DNA of 45,107 bases from Clostridia bacterium (GTDB lineage: Bacteria > Bacillota > Clostridia > Oscillospirales > CAG-272). The stretch's first letter is position 1, and each line of letters opens with the position of its first letter. Under the pieces are notes generated by a model. That model had not been told where the DNA came from. It was given only the letters and a program-made list of their open reading frames with translations, and ran no database searches. The translations under genes were made by a program, and so were the position numbers. The DNA is taken from NCBI GenBank assembly GCA_017462545.1, contig JAFTQX010000076.1:1-45107 (forward strand). Reading direction: 5' to 3'. This document shows positions 32,373 through 39,860 of the stretch, piece by piece.

Positions 32373-32946
32373 TATCTTTGCCCTTATGCTCTCGGCTGTT
32401 CTGATTGAGAACTTTATCTTCTCCCGCTTTTACGGCTGCTGTCCCTTTCTTGGTGTTTCGGAAAAGCCGGCCACCGCGCTTGGCATGGGCTGTGCGGTCG
32501 TCTTTGTCATGACCCTCTCCTCCGCCCTGACGTATGCGCTGTATTATTGCATTCTTGTTCCCTTTGCGCTGACCTACTTAAAGACGATTGCCTTTATTTT
32601 GGCCATTGCGGCACTCGTGCAGTTTATTGAGATGTTTCTGCGCCGCTTTATGCCTGCCCTGCACGGGGCACTTGGCATCTATTTGCCGCTCATCACCACC
32701 AACTGTGCGGTACTGGGTGCTGCGCTGCTGAACATCGAGCAGGGCTTTGACTTCCTGCACGCGGTTGTCTTTGGGTTCTCGGCAGGTCTTGGCTTTACCA
32801 TGGCCATCGTCATTTTTGCAGGGGTACGGCAGAAAATGGTATTTTGCGACCCGCCCAAGGCTTTTCGCGGCTTTCCGCTGACGTTGCTGGCAGCTGCCTT
32901 GGCTGCTATGGCATTTTCGGGCTTTTCGGGTCTGCAGATTGGATAA
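32365..32946 (+). CDS. rnfA: Rnf complex subunit RnfA
   Basis: A 193-residue integral membrane subunit homologous to NqrE and RnfE, with six helices. Family signatures: LIENFIFSRFYGCCPFLGVS, FIEMFLRRFMPALHGALGIYLPLITTNCAVLG and a C-terminal FAGVRQKM loop. The Cys in the CCPF and NCAV positions match the cluster ligands of the A/E pair. ATG 32365 with AAAGGAGG upstream overlaps the end of rnfE by eight bases. rnfB follows after five bases. Confidence 0.95.
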   Translation: MADIFALMLSAVLIENFIFSRFYGCCPFLGVSEKPATALGMGCAVVFVMTLSSALTYALYYCILVPFALTYLKTIAFILAIAALVQFIEMFLRRFMPALHGALGIYLPLITTNCAVLGAALLNIEQGFDFLHAVVFGFSAGLGFTMAIVIFAGVRQKMVFCDPPKAFRGFPLTLLAAALAAMAFSGFSGLQIG

Positions 32947-32951
32947 AAACG

Positions 32952-33746
32952 ATGAGAATAGAAGAATTACTCTTTCCCCTTTTGTGGTTCGCCCTGCTTG
33001 GCGGCGGCTTTGGGCTGGTGCTGGCCATTGCTGCGCGTGCCTTTGCCGTCAAGCGGGATGAGCGCATTCCAAAAATTGAAGAGGTCTTGCCCGGTGCCAA
33101 CTGTGGCGGCTGTGGGTACACCGGCTGTGCCGCGTATGCCGAGGCCGTTTGCAAGGGAGAGGCATCTCCCGGTCGCTGTGCGGTGGGTGGCAAGGCGACC
33201 AGCGAGGCCATTGCCGCCATTATGGGGGTAGAGGCAACGCCCATGGCAGAGCGCCGCGCCCGCATTTTGTGCTGTGGCGACTGCGATATCGCCAAGGAAC
33301 AATACAAGTATGAGGGCGCTGCCGATTGCGCGGCCGCCGCGCGTTTAGGCGGCGGGCCGAAAAGCTGTCCCGCCTCTTGTGTTGGACTTGGCAGCTGTGC
33401 GGCCGTTTGTCCGTTTGGCGCGATCCACGTTGAAAACGGTCTTGCAACGGTAGACGATTCGATCTGCGTAGGCTGTGGCGTTTGTATGACGGCCTGCCCC
33501 AAGCACCTCATTCACCTGGTGCCGATTGAGGCAACCTATGCCGTGCTTTGCTCGTCAAACGAAAGCGGCAAGGAAACGCGCGCAGTCTGTGACACAGGCT
33601 GTATCGGTTGCCGCATTTGTGAAAAGAAGTGCGAGGCAGGTGCCATCCGTGTGGAGAACAATCTGGCCACGATCAACTATGATCTTTGTACCGGCTGCGG
33701 CGCTTGCGCCGAGGCCTGCCCGAGAAAGATCATCAAAAAGCTGTAA
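32952..33746 (+). CDS. rnfB: Rnf complex subunit RnfB
   Basis: A 264-residue iron-sulfur subunit that takes electrons from ferredoxin. An N-terminal membrane helix (FPLLWFALLGGGFGLVLAIAA) is followed by the RnfB cluster motif CGGCGYTGC at about residues 51-59, then two pairs of ferredoxin-like motifs (CVGLGSCAAVCP, CVGCGVCMTACP, CIGCRICEKKC, CTGCGACAEACP). The usual set of clusters is therefore possible. ATG 32952 has only a weak ribosome site (GGAT) and lies five bases behind rnfA, so translation may rely on coupling. Last gene of the operon, closed by a terminator. Confidence 0.95.
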   Translation: MRIEELLFPLLWFALLGGGFGLVLAIAARAFAVKRDERIPKIEEVLPGANCGGCGYTGCAAYAEAVCKGEASPGRCAVGGKATSEAIAAIMGVEATPMAERRARILCCGDCDIAKEQYKYEGAADCAAAARLGGGPKSCPASCVGLGSCAAVCPFGAIHVENGLATVDDSICVGCGVCMTACPKHLIHLVPIEATYAVLCSSNESGKETRAVCDTGCIGCRICEKKCEAGAIRVENNLATINYDLCTGCGACAEACPRKIIKKL

Positions 33747-33774
33747 AAAAGCCGCCCTCCCGGGCGGCTTTTTT
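33745..33774. terminator. Terminator of the rnf operon
   Basis: AAAAAAGCCGCCC (33745-33757), loop TCCC, arm 33762-33774 ending in six T. A run on the left makes it usable for the converging propeller gene as well. Confidence 0.92.
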
Positions 33775-33775
33775 A

Positions 33776-34948
33776 TTATAGATACTTACCAAGCGTAAAT
33801 TTTGCCAAACGGATATGCTGCCGCGAGACGGTGTAGGACATGGCAAGCTCACCGTCAAAATACTGGATAAAGGGATAGAAGCAGCTACCCTGCATATTGG
33901 CCTGCAAAACAATCTCGCTTTTGGCGATATCCGCGGTGTTGATCTTTACCACGCCGATATGCTCACGGTTGATGGGGGCGTGGAAGAGGTAAAGCTGATC
34001 GCCGTAGAGAATGAAATCCGAGCGGGACTGGCAATCCTCGATCAGCACGGGCTTTGCCCATGTGCCGGCAGAAAGATCATAGTAGGTCAAAAAGCCATAG
34101 CGTGTGTCATCCTGCTGGCGAACAAAATAGTAGCATTTATCATCGAGCAGGTAAACGGCGTTCTCCCACTTTGACCAGTTTAGAAAATCGGGCTGGGAAA
34201 CATATTCCCAGGTGATGAAATCCGCACTCTTCATCAAAAAGTTCATATCCCCGCTGTAAGCGCCCGTGTAATAATAACGCACGCCGTTTTCCAAACGAGA
34301 GGTAAACTTTTGCATGATGCCGATATCGCTGTACATCTTCTTACAGCCGATGCCGTTTTCGGCAAGACCGGAACGGATGCCCGAGGTGCTGAAGTCGTTT
34401 GTCACCTCTCCTACCTTCAGGCGGTTGACACCTACCTCACCAAGCGTACGACGAGAGATGGAAAACGGACGGTAGAGCCGGTAGTAGGTGCCACCCACCT
34501 TGGCCGTCCACAGGATATAGAGCGTATCCGCATCCCGCCGCGCCAGAATGGTGTCATACACGAGGTTCACGCGCTCACCGGCACAAATATCGCCTACCGA
34601 TTGGATATCAAAAAAGGTCTTTTGCGCGGGGTCATCCACCGGGCAAAGAACAAGACGCGCGGTCTGGTTGTTGGGATCCTCGGCCGCATCCTTGGTGTTG
34701 GCATAATAGGTCATATAGATCATGCCGTCTATCACCATAAAGGTAGAGACGTGCACCATCTTATCGCCTTCCTTTTCAAAATCCGAAACGTGGCGCTCGG
34801 CAATCTCACGGGCAAAGGCCTCGCCCCGCTTTTTGGCCTCTTCGGAGGCGTCGGCAGCGTTGAGACGCGCGGCGAAATCGGCAATCTCCACCCCCTCGAT
34901 GGTGATAGACGGCTTTTTTGTTTCAAAATCGGATGAAAAGATGCTCAT
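33776..34948 (-). CDS. Beta-propeller protein, glycosidase- or sialidase-like
   Basis: A 390-residue soluble protein. Repeating four-strand patterns (for example VSTFMVIDGMIYMTYYANTK, ILWTAKVGGTYYRLYRPFS, DFITWEYVSQPDFLNWSKWE, ADQLYLFHAP-like segments, ELAMSYTVSRQHIRLAKF) fit a five- or six-bladed propeller of the GH43/sialidase type. Arg and Asp/Glu residues are spread among the blades, but I cannot assign catalytic residues. No signal peptide, so cytoplasmic. It overlaps the end of ygjV by four bases and so belongs to the operon opposite the AraC gene, which presumably controls it. Confidence 0.6.
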   Translation of the reverse strand: MSIFSSDFETKKPSITIEGVEIADFAARLNAADASEEAKKRGEAFAREIAERHVSDFEKEGDKMVHVSTFMVIDGMIYMTYYANTKDAAEDPNNQTARLVLCPVDDPAQKTFFDIQSVGDICAGERVNLVYDTILARRDADTLYILWTAKVGGTYYRLYRPFSISRRTLGEVGVNRLKVGEVTNDFSTSGIRSGLAENGIGCKKMYSDIGIMQKFTSRLENGVRYYYTGAYSGDMNFLMKSADFITWEYVSQPDFLNWSKWENAVYLLDDKCYYFVRQQDDTRYGFLTYYDLSAGTWAKPVLIEDCQSRSDFILYGDQLYLFHAPINREHIGVVKINTADIAKSEIVLQANMQGSCFYPFIQYFDGELAMSYTVSRQHIRLAKFTLGKYL

Positions 34949-35451
34949 GCTTTTTTTCTCCTTTCCTTGATAAACGAAATGATGATCGACAAAATGGCAA
35001 TGCTTTCGTTGACCATGCCGATGTACGAGCCGATGAGAATGTCATAGACGAGAAAGGCAAGTGACACAGGCACAGAGATCAGCTTTGTCAGGCGCGGACG
35101 GCGCAGCCAAAGCGAAATGGTGACGAAGGTAGAGGCGACAATGGGGATGATGTTGATGGGGCGCGAAAAGGTACAAATGCCGATGCCCCAATTCAACAGA
35201 ATAAAGACGATTGGTACCCAAATGCCACTTGCCCAGCGTTTTTGATCGCGCTTTACAAATACCAGCTCACGGAAGATACCAACCAGATTGGGCACCATGC
35301 CGCCATAGCCGCCAAGGCAAAAATAATGCACCACCCAGCACACATCGGCGCACAGCTTGCAGATCAGCAACCGCTTGCGCCCGGTCTGCTGATAGATCGA
35401 AAAGAGAGCCGCCATCGCGCCAAGCCCAAATATCCAAGCAACGGTCTGCAT
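34945..35451 (-). CDS. YgjV-family inner membrane protein
   Basis: A 168-residue membrane protein with about five or six hydrophobic segments, matching the YgjV (Imp-YgjV) family. Typical are the N-terminal VAWIFGLGAMAALFSIYQQ, the KLCADVCWVVHYFCLGGYGG region and NIIPIVASTFVTISLWLR in the second half. The function of the family is not established. The gene precedes the propeller gene with a four-base overlap. Its promoter overlaps that of the divergent AraC gene. Confidence 0.83.
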   Translation of the reverse strand: MQTVAWIFGLGAMAALFSIYQQTGRKRLLICKLCADVCWVVHYFCLGGYGGMVPNLVGIFRELVFVKRDQKRWASGIWVPIVFILLNWGIGICTFSRPINIIPIVASTFVTISLWLRRPRLTKLISVPVSLAFLVYDILIGSYIGMVNESIAILSIIISFIKERRKKA

Positions 35452-35474
35452 TCCGTCTCACCCCTCTCATCTGC

Positions 35475-35503
35475 TTGACAGGCACGCCTGCCTGCTGTAT
35501 AAT
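35475..35503 (+). promoter_or_regulatory. Promoter of the AraC-type regulator gene
   Basis: TTGACA (35475-35480), 17-base spacer, TATAAT (35498-35503), about 75 bases before the start codon. The spacer contains CAGGC-AC-GCCTG (35479-35490), a possible operator. Confidence 0.85.
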
Positions 35504-35532
35504 AGTATATAGACTTTTCTTTGCCATGTCAA
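35504..35532 (-). promoter_or_regulatory. Promoter of the ygjV-propeller operon
   Basis: Minus-strand TTGACA (35532-35527), 17-base spacer, TATACT (35509-35504). Its -10 box touches the -10 box of the opposite promoter. The palindromes CAATATATTG (35535-35544) and CAATATTG (35558-35565) lie upstream of it. Confidence 0.82.
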
Positions 35533-35578
35533 GCCAATATATTGACTAACAAGAACACAATATTGATCGGAGAGGCCT

Positions 35579-36391
35579 ATGGAAAACCGATACGAGGAAT
35601 ACAGCCGTTTCCCGGATGGGATGCCCTTTGTATGTATGCCGCGCCTGCAACGCTCGGCCATTCACGCCAGCCGCGAGGCAAACTGGCATGAAAATTTGGA
35701 GATCCAGCTTTGTGAGGAGGGCGCGGGCAGCGTGCTGTTGGATGGCCGGCGCGTGCCTTTTGCGCGCGGAGAGACGGTGGTGGTAAATGCCGGTGTCATT
35801 CACCACACGGGTACCGAGGGTGAGCTTTGTTACAGCTGTCTGATCATGGATCACGCCTTTTGCCGCGAGGCCGGCATTGATCCTGCCACTCTGTGCTTTG
35901 AGACGCATTTTGCAAGCGAGGAGATGGTCGAGCTCTTTCACCAAATCGAACAAACCGACAGGGAGAAGGATTCCCCCTGCCGCGTGGCGCGCTTGCGCCT
36001 GCTGGCACTCTCGCTGCTGATTTTGCTGCGAGAGGAGCACACGCTCTCCATCGGTGCCGGCACGCCCGACACAGCCATGCACCAAAATGTCAAGGGTGCG
36101 ATTCAATACATCCGCGCCCATATGCAGGAAAAGCTCTCACTTGCCGAGATCGCGCAAGCGCTCTACGTGAACAAATATGTGCTTGCGCGACAATTCAAGG
36201 CGGTTACGCGGCAAACGGTGGTCTCCTATCTCAACAGCTACCGTTGCCAAACGGCCTATTCCCTCTTGCAAAACGGTGCCACCGTGGCCGAGGCCGCGCA
36301 TGCCTGTGGCTTTACCAATCTCCCCTTTTTTGCCAAGACCTTTCGCCGCTATATCGGTGTCCTTCCCTCCGCGTGTCGAAAGAAGCAATAA
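35579..36391 (+). CDS. AraC-family transcriptional regulator
   Basis: A 270-residue regulator. An N-terminal cupin domain of about 110 residues (NWHENLEIQLCEEGAG, VVNAGVIHHTG) probably binds a small ligand such as a sugar. The C-terminal AraC domain has two helix-turn-helix units (KLSLAEIAQALYVNKYVLARQFK and GATVAEAAHACGFTNLPFFA) and the closing FRRYIGVLPSA. Start ATG 35579 has GGAGAGG upstream. It diverges from the ygjV-propeller genes, the usual arrangement for an activator and its target. Confidence 0.93.
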   Translation: MENRYEEYSRFPDGMPFVCMPRLQRSAIHASREANWHENLEIQLCEEGAGSVLLDGRRVPFARGETVVVNAGVIHHTGTEGELCYSCLIMDHAFCREAGIDPATLCFETHFASEEMVELFHQIEQTDREKDSPCRVARLRLLALSLLILLREEHTLSIGAGTPDTAMHQNVKGAIQYIRAHMQEKLSLAEIAQALYVNKYVLARQFKAVTRQTVVSYLNSYRCQTAYSLLQNGATVAEAAHACGFTNLPFFAKTFRRYIGVLPSACRKKQ

Positions 36392-36420
36392 AAAAGCCCC
36401 TGCGGGGCTTTTTTATTGCT
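36384..36420. terminator. Terminator after the AraC gene
   Basis: 17-base-pair perfect stem (36384-36400 with 36404-36420), loop TGC, with A and T tracts. It overlaps the end of the AraC gene and lies 30 bases past the DUF3021 gene that comes from the right. Confidence 0.92.
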
Positions 36421-36450
36421 GTAATGAGGGCGGCGAAGAATGCCTTGTGT

Positions 36451-36891
36451 TTATTCTTCCGCTTCCTGCTGCTTTTGCTGTAATATTCTATTGAGATTTG
36501 CCGTGCTTCTTTTGATGATGGAATAAATGATTGCCCAGATCACGATGTAGCCCACGACAAAAATGAGAGAGAATACGATAAGCGGGATGATGCCCACCTC
36601 AAGCCAATCGTTGAGCAGGTAGGTAACAAGATAGCAGATATACAAAATGCATCCGTGAATCAGGACGGCCATCATGAGCGGCAGTCGCTCCAGTTGATAG
36701 ATCGCATTCATGCCGCCCGCAACAAAGGCAAGCGCGGTCAGCGAAAAAATTCCGATACAAGCTTGGCTGACCGTTACGGTCTCCATGCCGGCAGACTGCT
36801 GTAAGATCAAATAGATCACCGCCAACACGACAGGGCCGATGCCGGCAGCCATCGCCCCACGACGCAAAAAATCCAAAACAAATCGCTTCAT
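36451..36891 (-). CDS. DUF3021 membrane protein
   Basis: A 146-residue protein with four hydrophobic helices and a charged C-terminal tail (NRILQQKQQEAEE), fitting the DUF3021 family. DUF3021 genes commonly follow LytTR regulator genes, as here. It is thought to restrain or sense for the regulator at the membrane, but this is inferred from family context. Start ATG 36891 overlaps the end of the LytTR gene by four bases. Last gene of the four-gene operon. Confidence 0.85.
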   Translation of the reverse strand: MKRFVLDFLRRGAMAAGIGPVVLAVIYLILQQSAGMETVTVSQACIGIFSLTALAFVAGGMNAIYQLERLPLMMAVLIHGCILYICYLVTYLLNDWLEVGIIPLIVFSLIFVVGYIVIWAIIYSIIKRSTANLNRILQQKQQEAEE

Positions 36892-37331
36892 TTCCCTTCA
36901 TACCTCCTTTTGATCTCTGCAAAGCAACGCCTGGAAACATATTCCCGATAACCACACAAAAACACGGCATCCACCCCGCCGCTGAACACGGCATGAAACC
37001 GTTGAATGCGGTGCTCATTGGCAAGGGTAGATTTGTTGATGCGGATAAAATAAGAGGGCAAAACAGCCTCTAAATCACGCAGCCGTTCCTTCAGCAAGTA
37101 GCGGTTTCCCTTGGTATCAATGGCAACGACCCTTCTATCCAGCACGGTAATGCACTCGATCTCCCCAAAAGCGAGCCTGCGGATTTCTTCTTCGCGGTAT
37201 CCCATAAGGCAATCCGCGCCCGAAAAATGGCACACAAGATCCTCGATCTCTTGTGTCAGCGAGGAGGGAGCATGAACGATTGCTATGATTTCTTCTTCCG
37301 CATCGTTATCAATGATGAGCTTGTATTTCAT
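36888..37331 (-). CDS. LytTR-domain transcriptional regulator
   Basis: A 147-residue protein: about 45 residues of unassigned N-terminal sequence, then a LytTR DNA-binding domain from about residue 50 (EIRRLAFGEIECITVLDRRVVAIDTKG, then YLLKERLRDLEAVLP, FIRINKSTLAN and a late FLCGYREYVSRRCFAEIKRR). No receiver domain is present. ATG 37331 is preferred to ATG 37340, because AAGGA lies nine bases before the former and abuts the latter. It probably regulates its own operon through the direct repeats at 38872-38901. Confidence 0.88.
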   Translation of the reverse strand: MKYKLIIDNDAEEEIIAIVHAPSSLTQEIEDLVCHFSGADCLMGYREEEIRRLAFGEIECITVLDRRVVAIDTKGNRYLLKERLRDLEAVLPSYFIRINKSTLANEHRIQRFHAVFSGGVDAVFLCGYREYVSRRCFAEIKRRYEGK

Positions 37332-37343
37332 TTTTACCATTCC

Positions 37344-38075
37344 TTACTGTTTTTTCATTTGCCGAAGAAAGCAGAGCACCGCAGCCGCCGTGACCAAAAC
37401 ACTATATAAAACGATCGGCAAAAGGTGTGTTGCCGCAAGACCAAAATCGCCGCGAAACAACGCTTTTTCCATTTCCACCGCGTGAAGAAAGGGGAGCGCA
37501 TTCGCGATTTTCTCAAAAACGCCGCCCACCAGCTTCAAATCAAACCACACGCCCGAAAGCCACGCAGAAAGATTGGTAAGCAGTGCGCCGCAAATACCGC
37601 CAACCTGCTTCACCCCCAGCATACTGCCACACAAGAGCCCAAGGGCAATATGGAAAACCGCCATAGGGATGATGCCGACTACCGCGTAAACGACATGCAC
37701 GCCGAGCGTAAGCCCCAAGGGAATCGCGAACAGATAGCAGATCACCGTCTGCCCAAGTGCAATCGGCAAAAGCGGAAGCATATATCCGAGGATAACATCA
37801 AGACCCGTCAGGGGGGTTGTATATAGTCTTTGCAGGAGTGCACTTTCGCGGTCTTTGGCAATCAGCGTGGCGGAAAACAGCGTCATAAACGAGAGCCCGA
37901 ACACGGTCATGCCGGGGGTTAAGGTATCAATCTCAAACAGGTTCACGGGGATGCTTGCCTGTATCGTGCTGAGAAGCAGCAGTAAAACCAAGGGGAACCC
38001 CAAGCCAAAGCCAAGATTGATCGGATCGCGCAGGATCTCTTTCGCACACCGTTTGGCAAACGTCAGCATTCTCAT
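37344..38075 (-). CDS. ABC-2 type transporter permease
   Basis: A 243-residue membrane protein with about six hydrophobic segments (LGFGLGFPLVLLLLLSTI; MTVFGLSFMTLFSATLIA; LDVILGYMLPLLPIALG; VVYAVVGIIPMAVFHIALG; others). The segment AKDRESALLQRLYTTPL is the conserved cytoplasmic loop of ABC-2 permeases. It overlaps the ATPase gene by four bases and precedes the LytTR gene by 12 bases. Probably exports a toxic compound or peptide; the substrate is unknown. Confidence 0.9.
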   Translation of the reverse strand: MRMLTFAKRCAKEILRDPINLGFGLGFPLVLLLLLSTIQASIPVNLFEIDTLTPGMTVFGLSFMTLFSATLIAKDRESALLQRLYTTPLTGLDVILGYMLPLLPIALGQTVICYLFAIPLGLTLGVHVVYAVVGIIPMAVFHIALGLLCGSMLGVKQVGGICGALLTNLSAWLSGVWFDLKLVGGVFEKIANALPFLHAVEMEKALFRGDFGLAATHLLPIVLYSVLVTAAAVLCFLRQMKKQ

Positions 38076-38800
38076 ACCACGCCCTCCTTGACAAGAGAAA
38101 CAAACGCGGCTTCAAAATTGCTTGTTCCGGCTTTCTCCTTTAGTTCTTCAACCGTTCCCACCGCAAGAAGAGCCCCATCCTTCATGATCCCGATGCGGTC
38201 GGAAAGTGCCTCGGCCTCTTCCATATAGTGGGTTGTCAGGATGATGGTCACCTTGCCCGATAGCGCGCGGATCGTCTCCCAAAGCTCATGCCTAGCAAGC
38301 ACGTCAAGCCCGAGCGTGGGCTCATCCAAAAACAGAATTTGCGGCTCACCGATGAGCGCCATGGCAATGCTGACGCGGCGTTGCCAACCACCTGATAACT
38401 TTGCGGCCTTTCGTTGCAAAACGCTATCCAACGCAAGCTGCGCGGAAAGCTCTTGGATCTTTGCCTTGGTCTTTTCTTTAGAAAAGCCGTGAATGCCGCC
38501 AATGAGCTCCAGATTTTCCTTCACGGACAGGTTGGGGGCCACTGCTGTTTCCTGCGGGGAAACACCGATCAGACGCTTGACCTTTTCCGGCTCCCGCGTG
38601 ATGCTGTATCCCCCCACAACGGCATCCCCCTCTGTGGGCTTTGTCAAGCAGGAAAGCATTTTGATCGTTGTCGTCTTTCCCGCGCCGTTCACCCCCAGCA
38701 AAGAAAACAGCTCCCCTCGATGGATTTCCAGATACAATCCATCTACGGCGGTGATCGCCTTATACCGCTTGACAAGACCATTCACTTGAATCGCTTGCAT
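38072..38800 (-). CDS. ABC transporter ATP-binding protein (ABC-2 export type)
   Basis: A 242-residue ATPase of the drug/antibiotic-export class. Walker A LGVNGAGKTT, signature KLSGGWQRRV, Walker B ILFLDEPTLGLD and switch His LTTHYMEEAEAL are present. The signature is SGGWQRR rather than the common SGGMQQR. ATG 38800 has GGAGG nine bases upstream; a longer reading would run over the promoter. First gene of the operon with permease, LytTR regulator and DUF3021 protein. Confidence 0.93.
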   Translation of the reverse strand: MQAIQVNGLVKRYKAITAVDGLYLEIHRGELFSLLGVNGAGKTTTIKMLSCLTKPTEGDAVVGGYSITREPEKVKRLIGVSPQETAVAPNLSVKENLELIGGIHGFSKEKTKAKIQELSAQLALDSVLQRKAAKLSGGWQRRVSIAMALIGEPQILFLDEPTLGLDVLARHELWETIRALSGKVTIILTTHYMEEAEALSDRIGIMKDGALLAVGTVEELKEKAGTSNFEAAFVSLVKEGVV

Positions 38801-38871
38801 ATACGTGTTCCTCCGTTCTTGATCACTGTTATTATGATACCACATCAAAACGGAGAAATGCTGTTTTTTGT

Positions 38872-38901
38872 CTGTTCGGTCATTTCTCATGTCTGAACGG
38901 T
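38872..38901 (-). promoter_or_regulatory. LytTR-type double binding site
   Basis: Minus-strand ACCGTTCAG (38901-38893) and ACCGAACAG (38880-38872), in direct orientation with 12 bases between. The first fits the general LytTR half-site pattern ([TA][AC][CA]GTTN[AG][TG]); the second differs in two bases. A TATCAT -10 box lies about 35 bases downstream, with no good -35, as for an activated promoter. Confidence 0.65.
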
Positions 38902-38915
38902 TTTGTCCGAGAATA

Positions 38916-38957
38916 AAAAAGTCGATACTTGGTTAAAAAACCGGGTATCGACTTTTT
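38916..38957 (-). terminator. Terminator after the polysaccharide deacetylase gene
   Basis: AAAAAGTCGATAC (38916-38928) pairs with GTATCGACTTTTT (38945-38957). The 16-base loop contains GGTT/AACC. Usable from either side. Confidence 0.8.
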
Positions 38958-39004
38958 CATCATAACGCCCCCGCGCGGGTCAATCATGTGTTGGGGAGTC
39001 ACGC

Positions 39005-39853
39005 TTATGATTCGACCGTCAGCGTCTCTCCCGCGCGGGCAATATACTGCTTACCGTTTGCGTAGAAATAGACATCAATGGCCGAGGGATTGTAGCAAGA
39101 CTTGCCGTCTACCGAAATCTCCAGCCGTTCAATGGCCTTGCAATAGTCGTAGATCTCACCGTTTGTGGCATACCAGATATCGTCGTGGCCTGCCATCTTG
39201 GCGGCAAACTCCTCGATGATCTGCCAGTTATCATTATCGTCAAACTCGTAGCTGTGGCCCCAGACGTAAAACATCGAGAGGCGGGCCCAGTCGCGCCGCT
39301 GCTCGTTGTCGGTCAGGGCAAGGAACTTGTCGCCAAGCGCCATCAAATTGGGGTTGTTGTGATGACAGGTAGCGGGCAGACGCAGCCAATCCGAGGGCAT
39401 ATCAAACCGCTCGGTGGATACGGTGGTACGCGAATATTTGATGCCCGCCTGCCGCAAGACCTCTACAACGTGGGGGGCGTGTGTTCCATAGGGGTAGGCC
39501 ATACCGGTTACGGGGCGGCCGAAGATCTCCTCCAGCACGCGGCGATCCTCTACGACCTCATGCATCACGGTCGAGGAGGGCTGCCACTCTAAATGCGGGT
39601 GGGTATAGGTGTGCACGGCAACCTCGATGCCGGGCGTGTGATACACCTCGCGCGCCGAGCTTACGGAAAGGCGGCCGTGAGGCGCAGCCAGATCATCCTC
39701 TTCACCAAGGGTGCTGCTGTTGAGGTTGAATGTGCCGGAGAGACCGTTTTTGTGTAAAATTTCGACCAAACGGCGATCCTGCCGCACACCATCGTCATAG
39801 CTGAAGGTCAGCGTTTTCAGGCGAAAGCCGGGAAAACGGTAGTAGTACTGCAT
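39005..39853 (-). CDS. Polysaccharide deacetylase family protein (NodB-like)
   Basis: A 282-residue CE4/NodB-type protein. The first motif is TFSYDDG at about residue 17 (catalytic and metal Asp); the second is VHTYTHPH near 75 (metal His pair). Further landmarks are GMAYPYG and FYVWGHSYEF. Such enzymes remove acetyl groups from chitin-, peptidoglycan- or xylan-like substrates. No signal peptide, so the substrate may be intracellular or the family member has drifted. ATG 39853 follows the stop of the Eda-VOC gene by seven bases and lies in the same operon. An earlier ATG at 39907 lies within the upstream gene and is rejected. Confidence 0.87.
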   Translation of the reverse strand: MQYYYRFPGFRLKTLTFSYDDGVRQDRRLVEILHKNGLSGTFNLNSSTLGEEDDLAAPHGRLSVSSAREVYHTPGIEVAVHTYTHPHLEWQPSSTVMHEVVEDRRVLEEIFGRPVTGMAYPYGTHAPHVVEVLRQAGIKYSRTTVSTERFDMPSDWLRLPATCHHNNPNLMALGDKFLALTDNEQRRDWARLSMFYVWGHSYEFDDNDNWQIIEEFAAKMAGHDDIWYATNGEIYDYCKAIERLEISVDGKSCYNPSAIDVYFYANGKQYIARAGETLTVES

Positions 39854-39860
39854 ATCTCTC

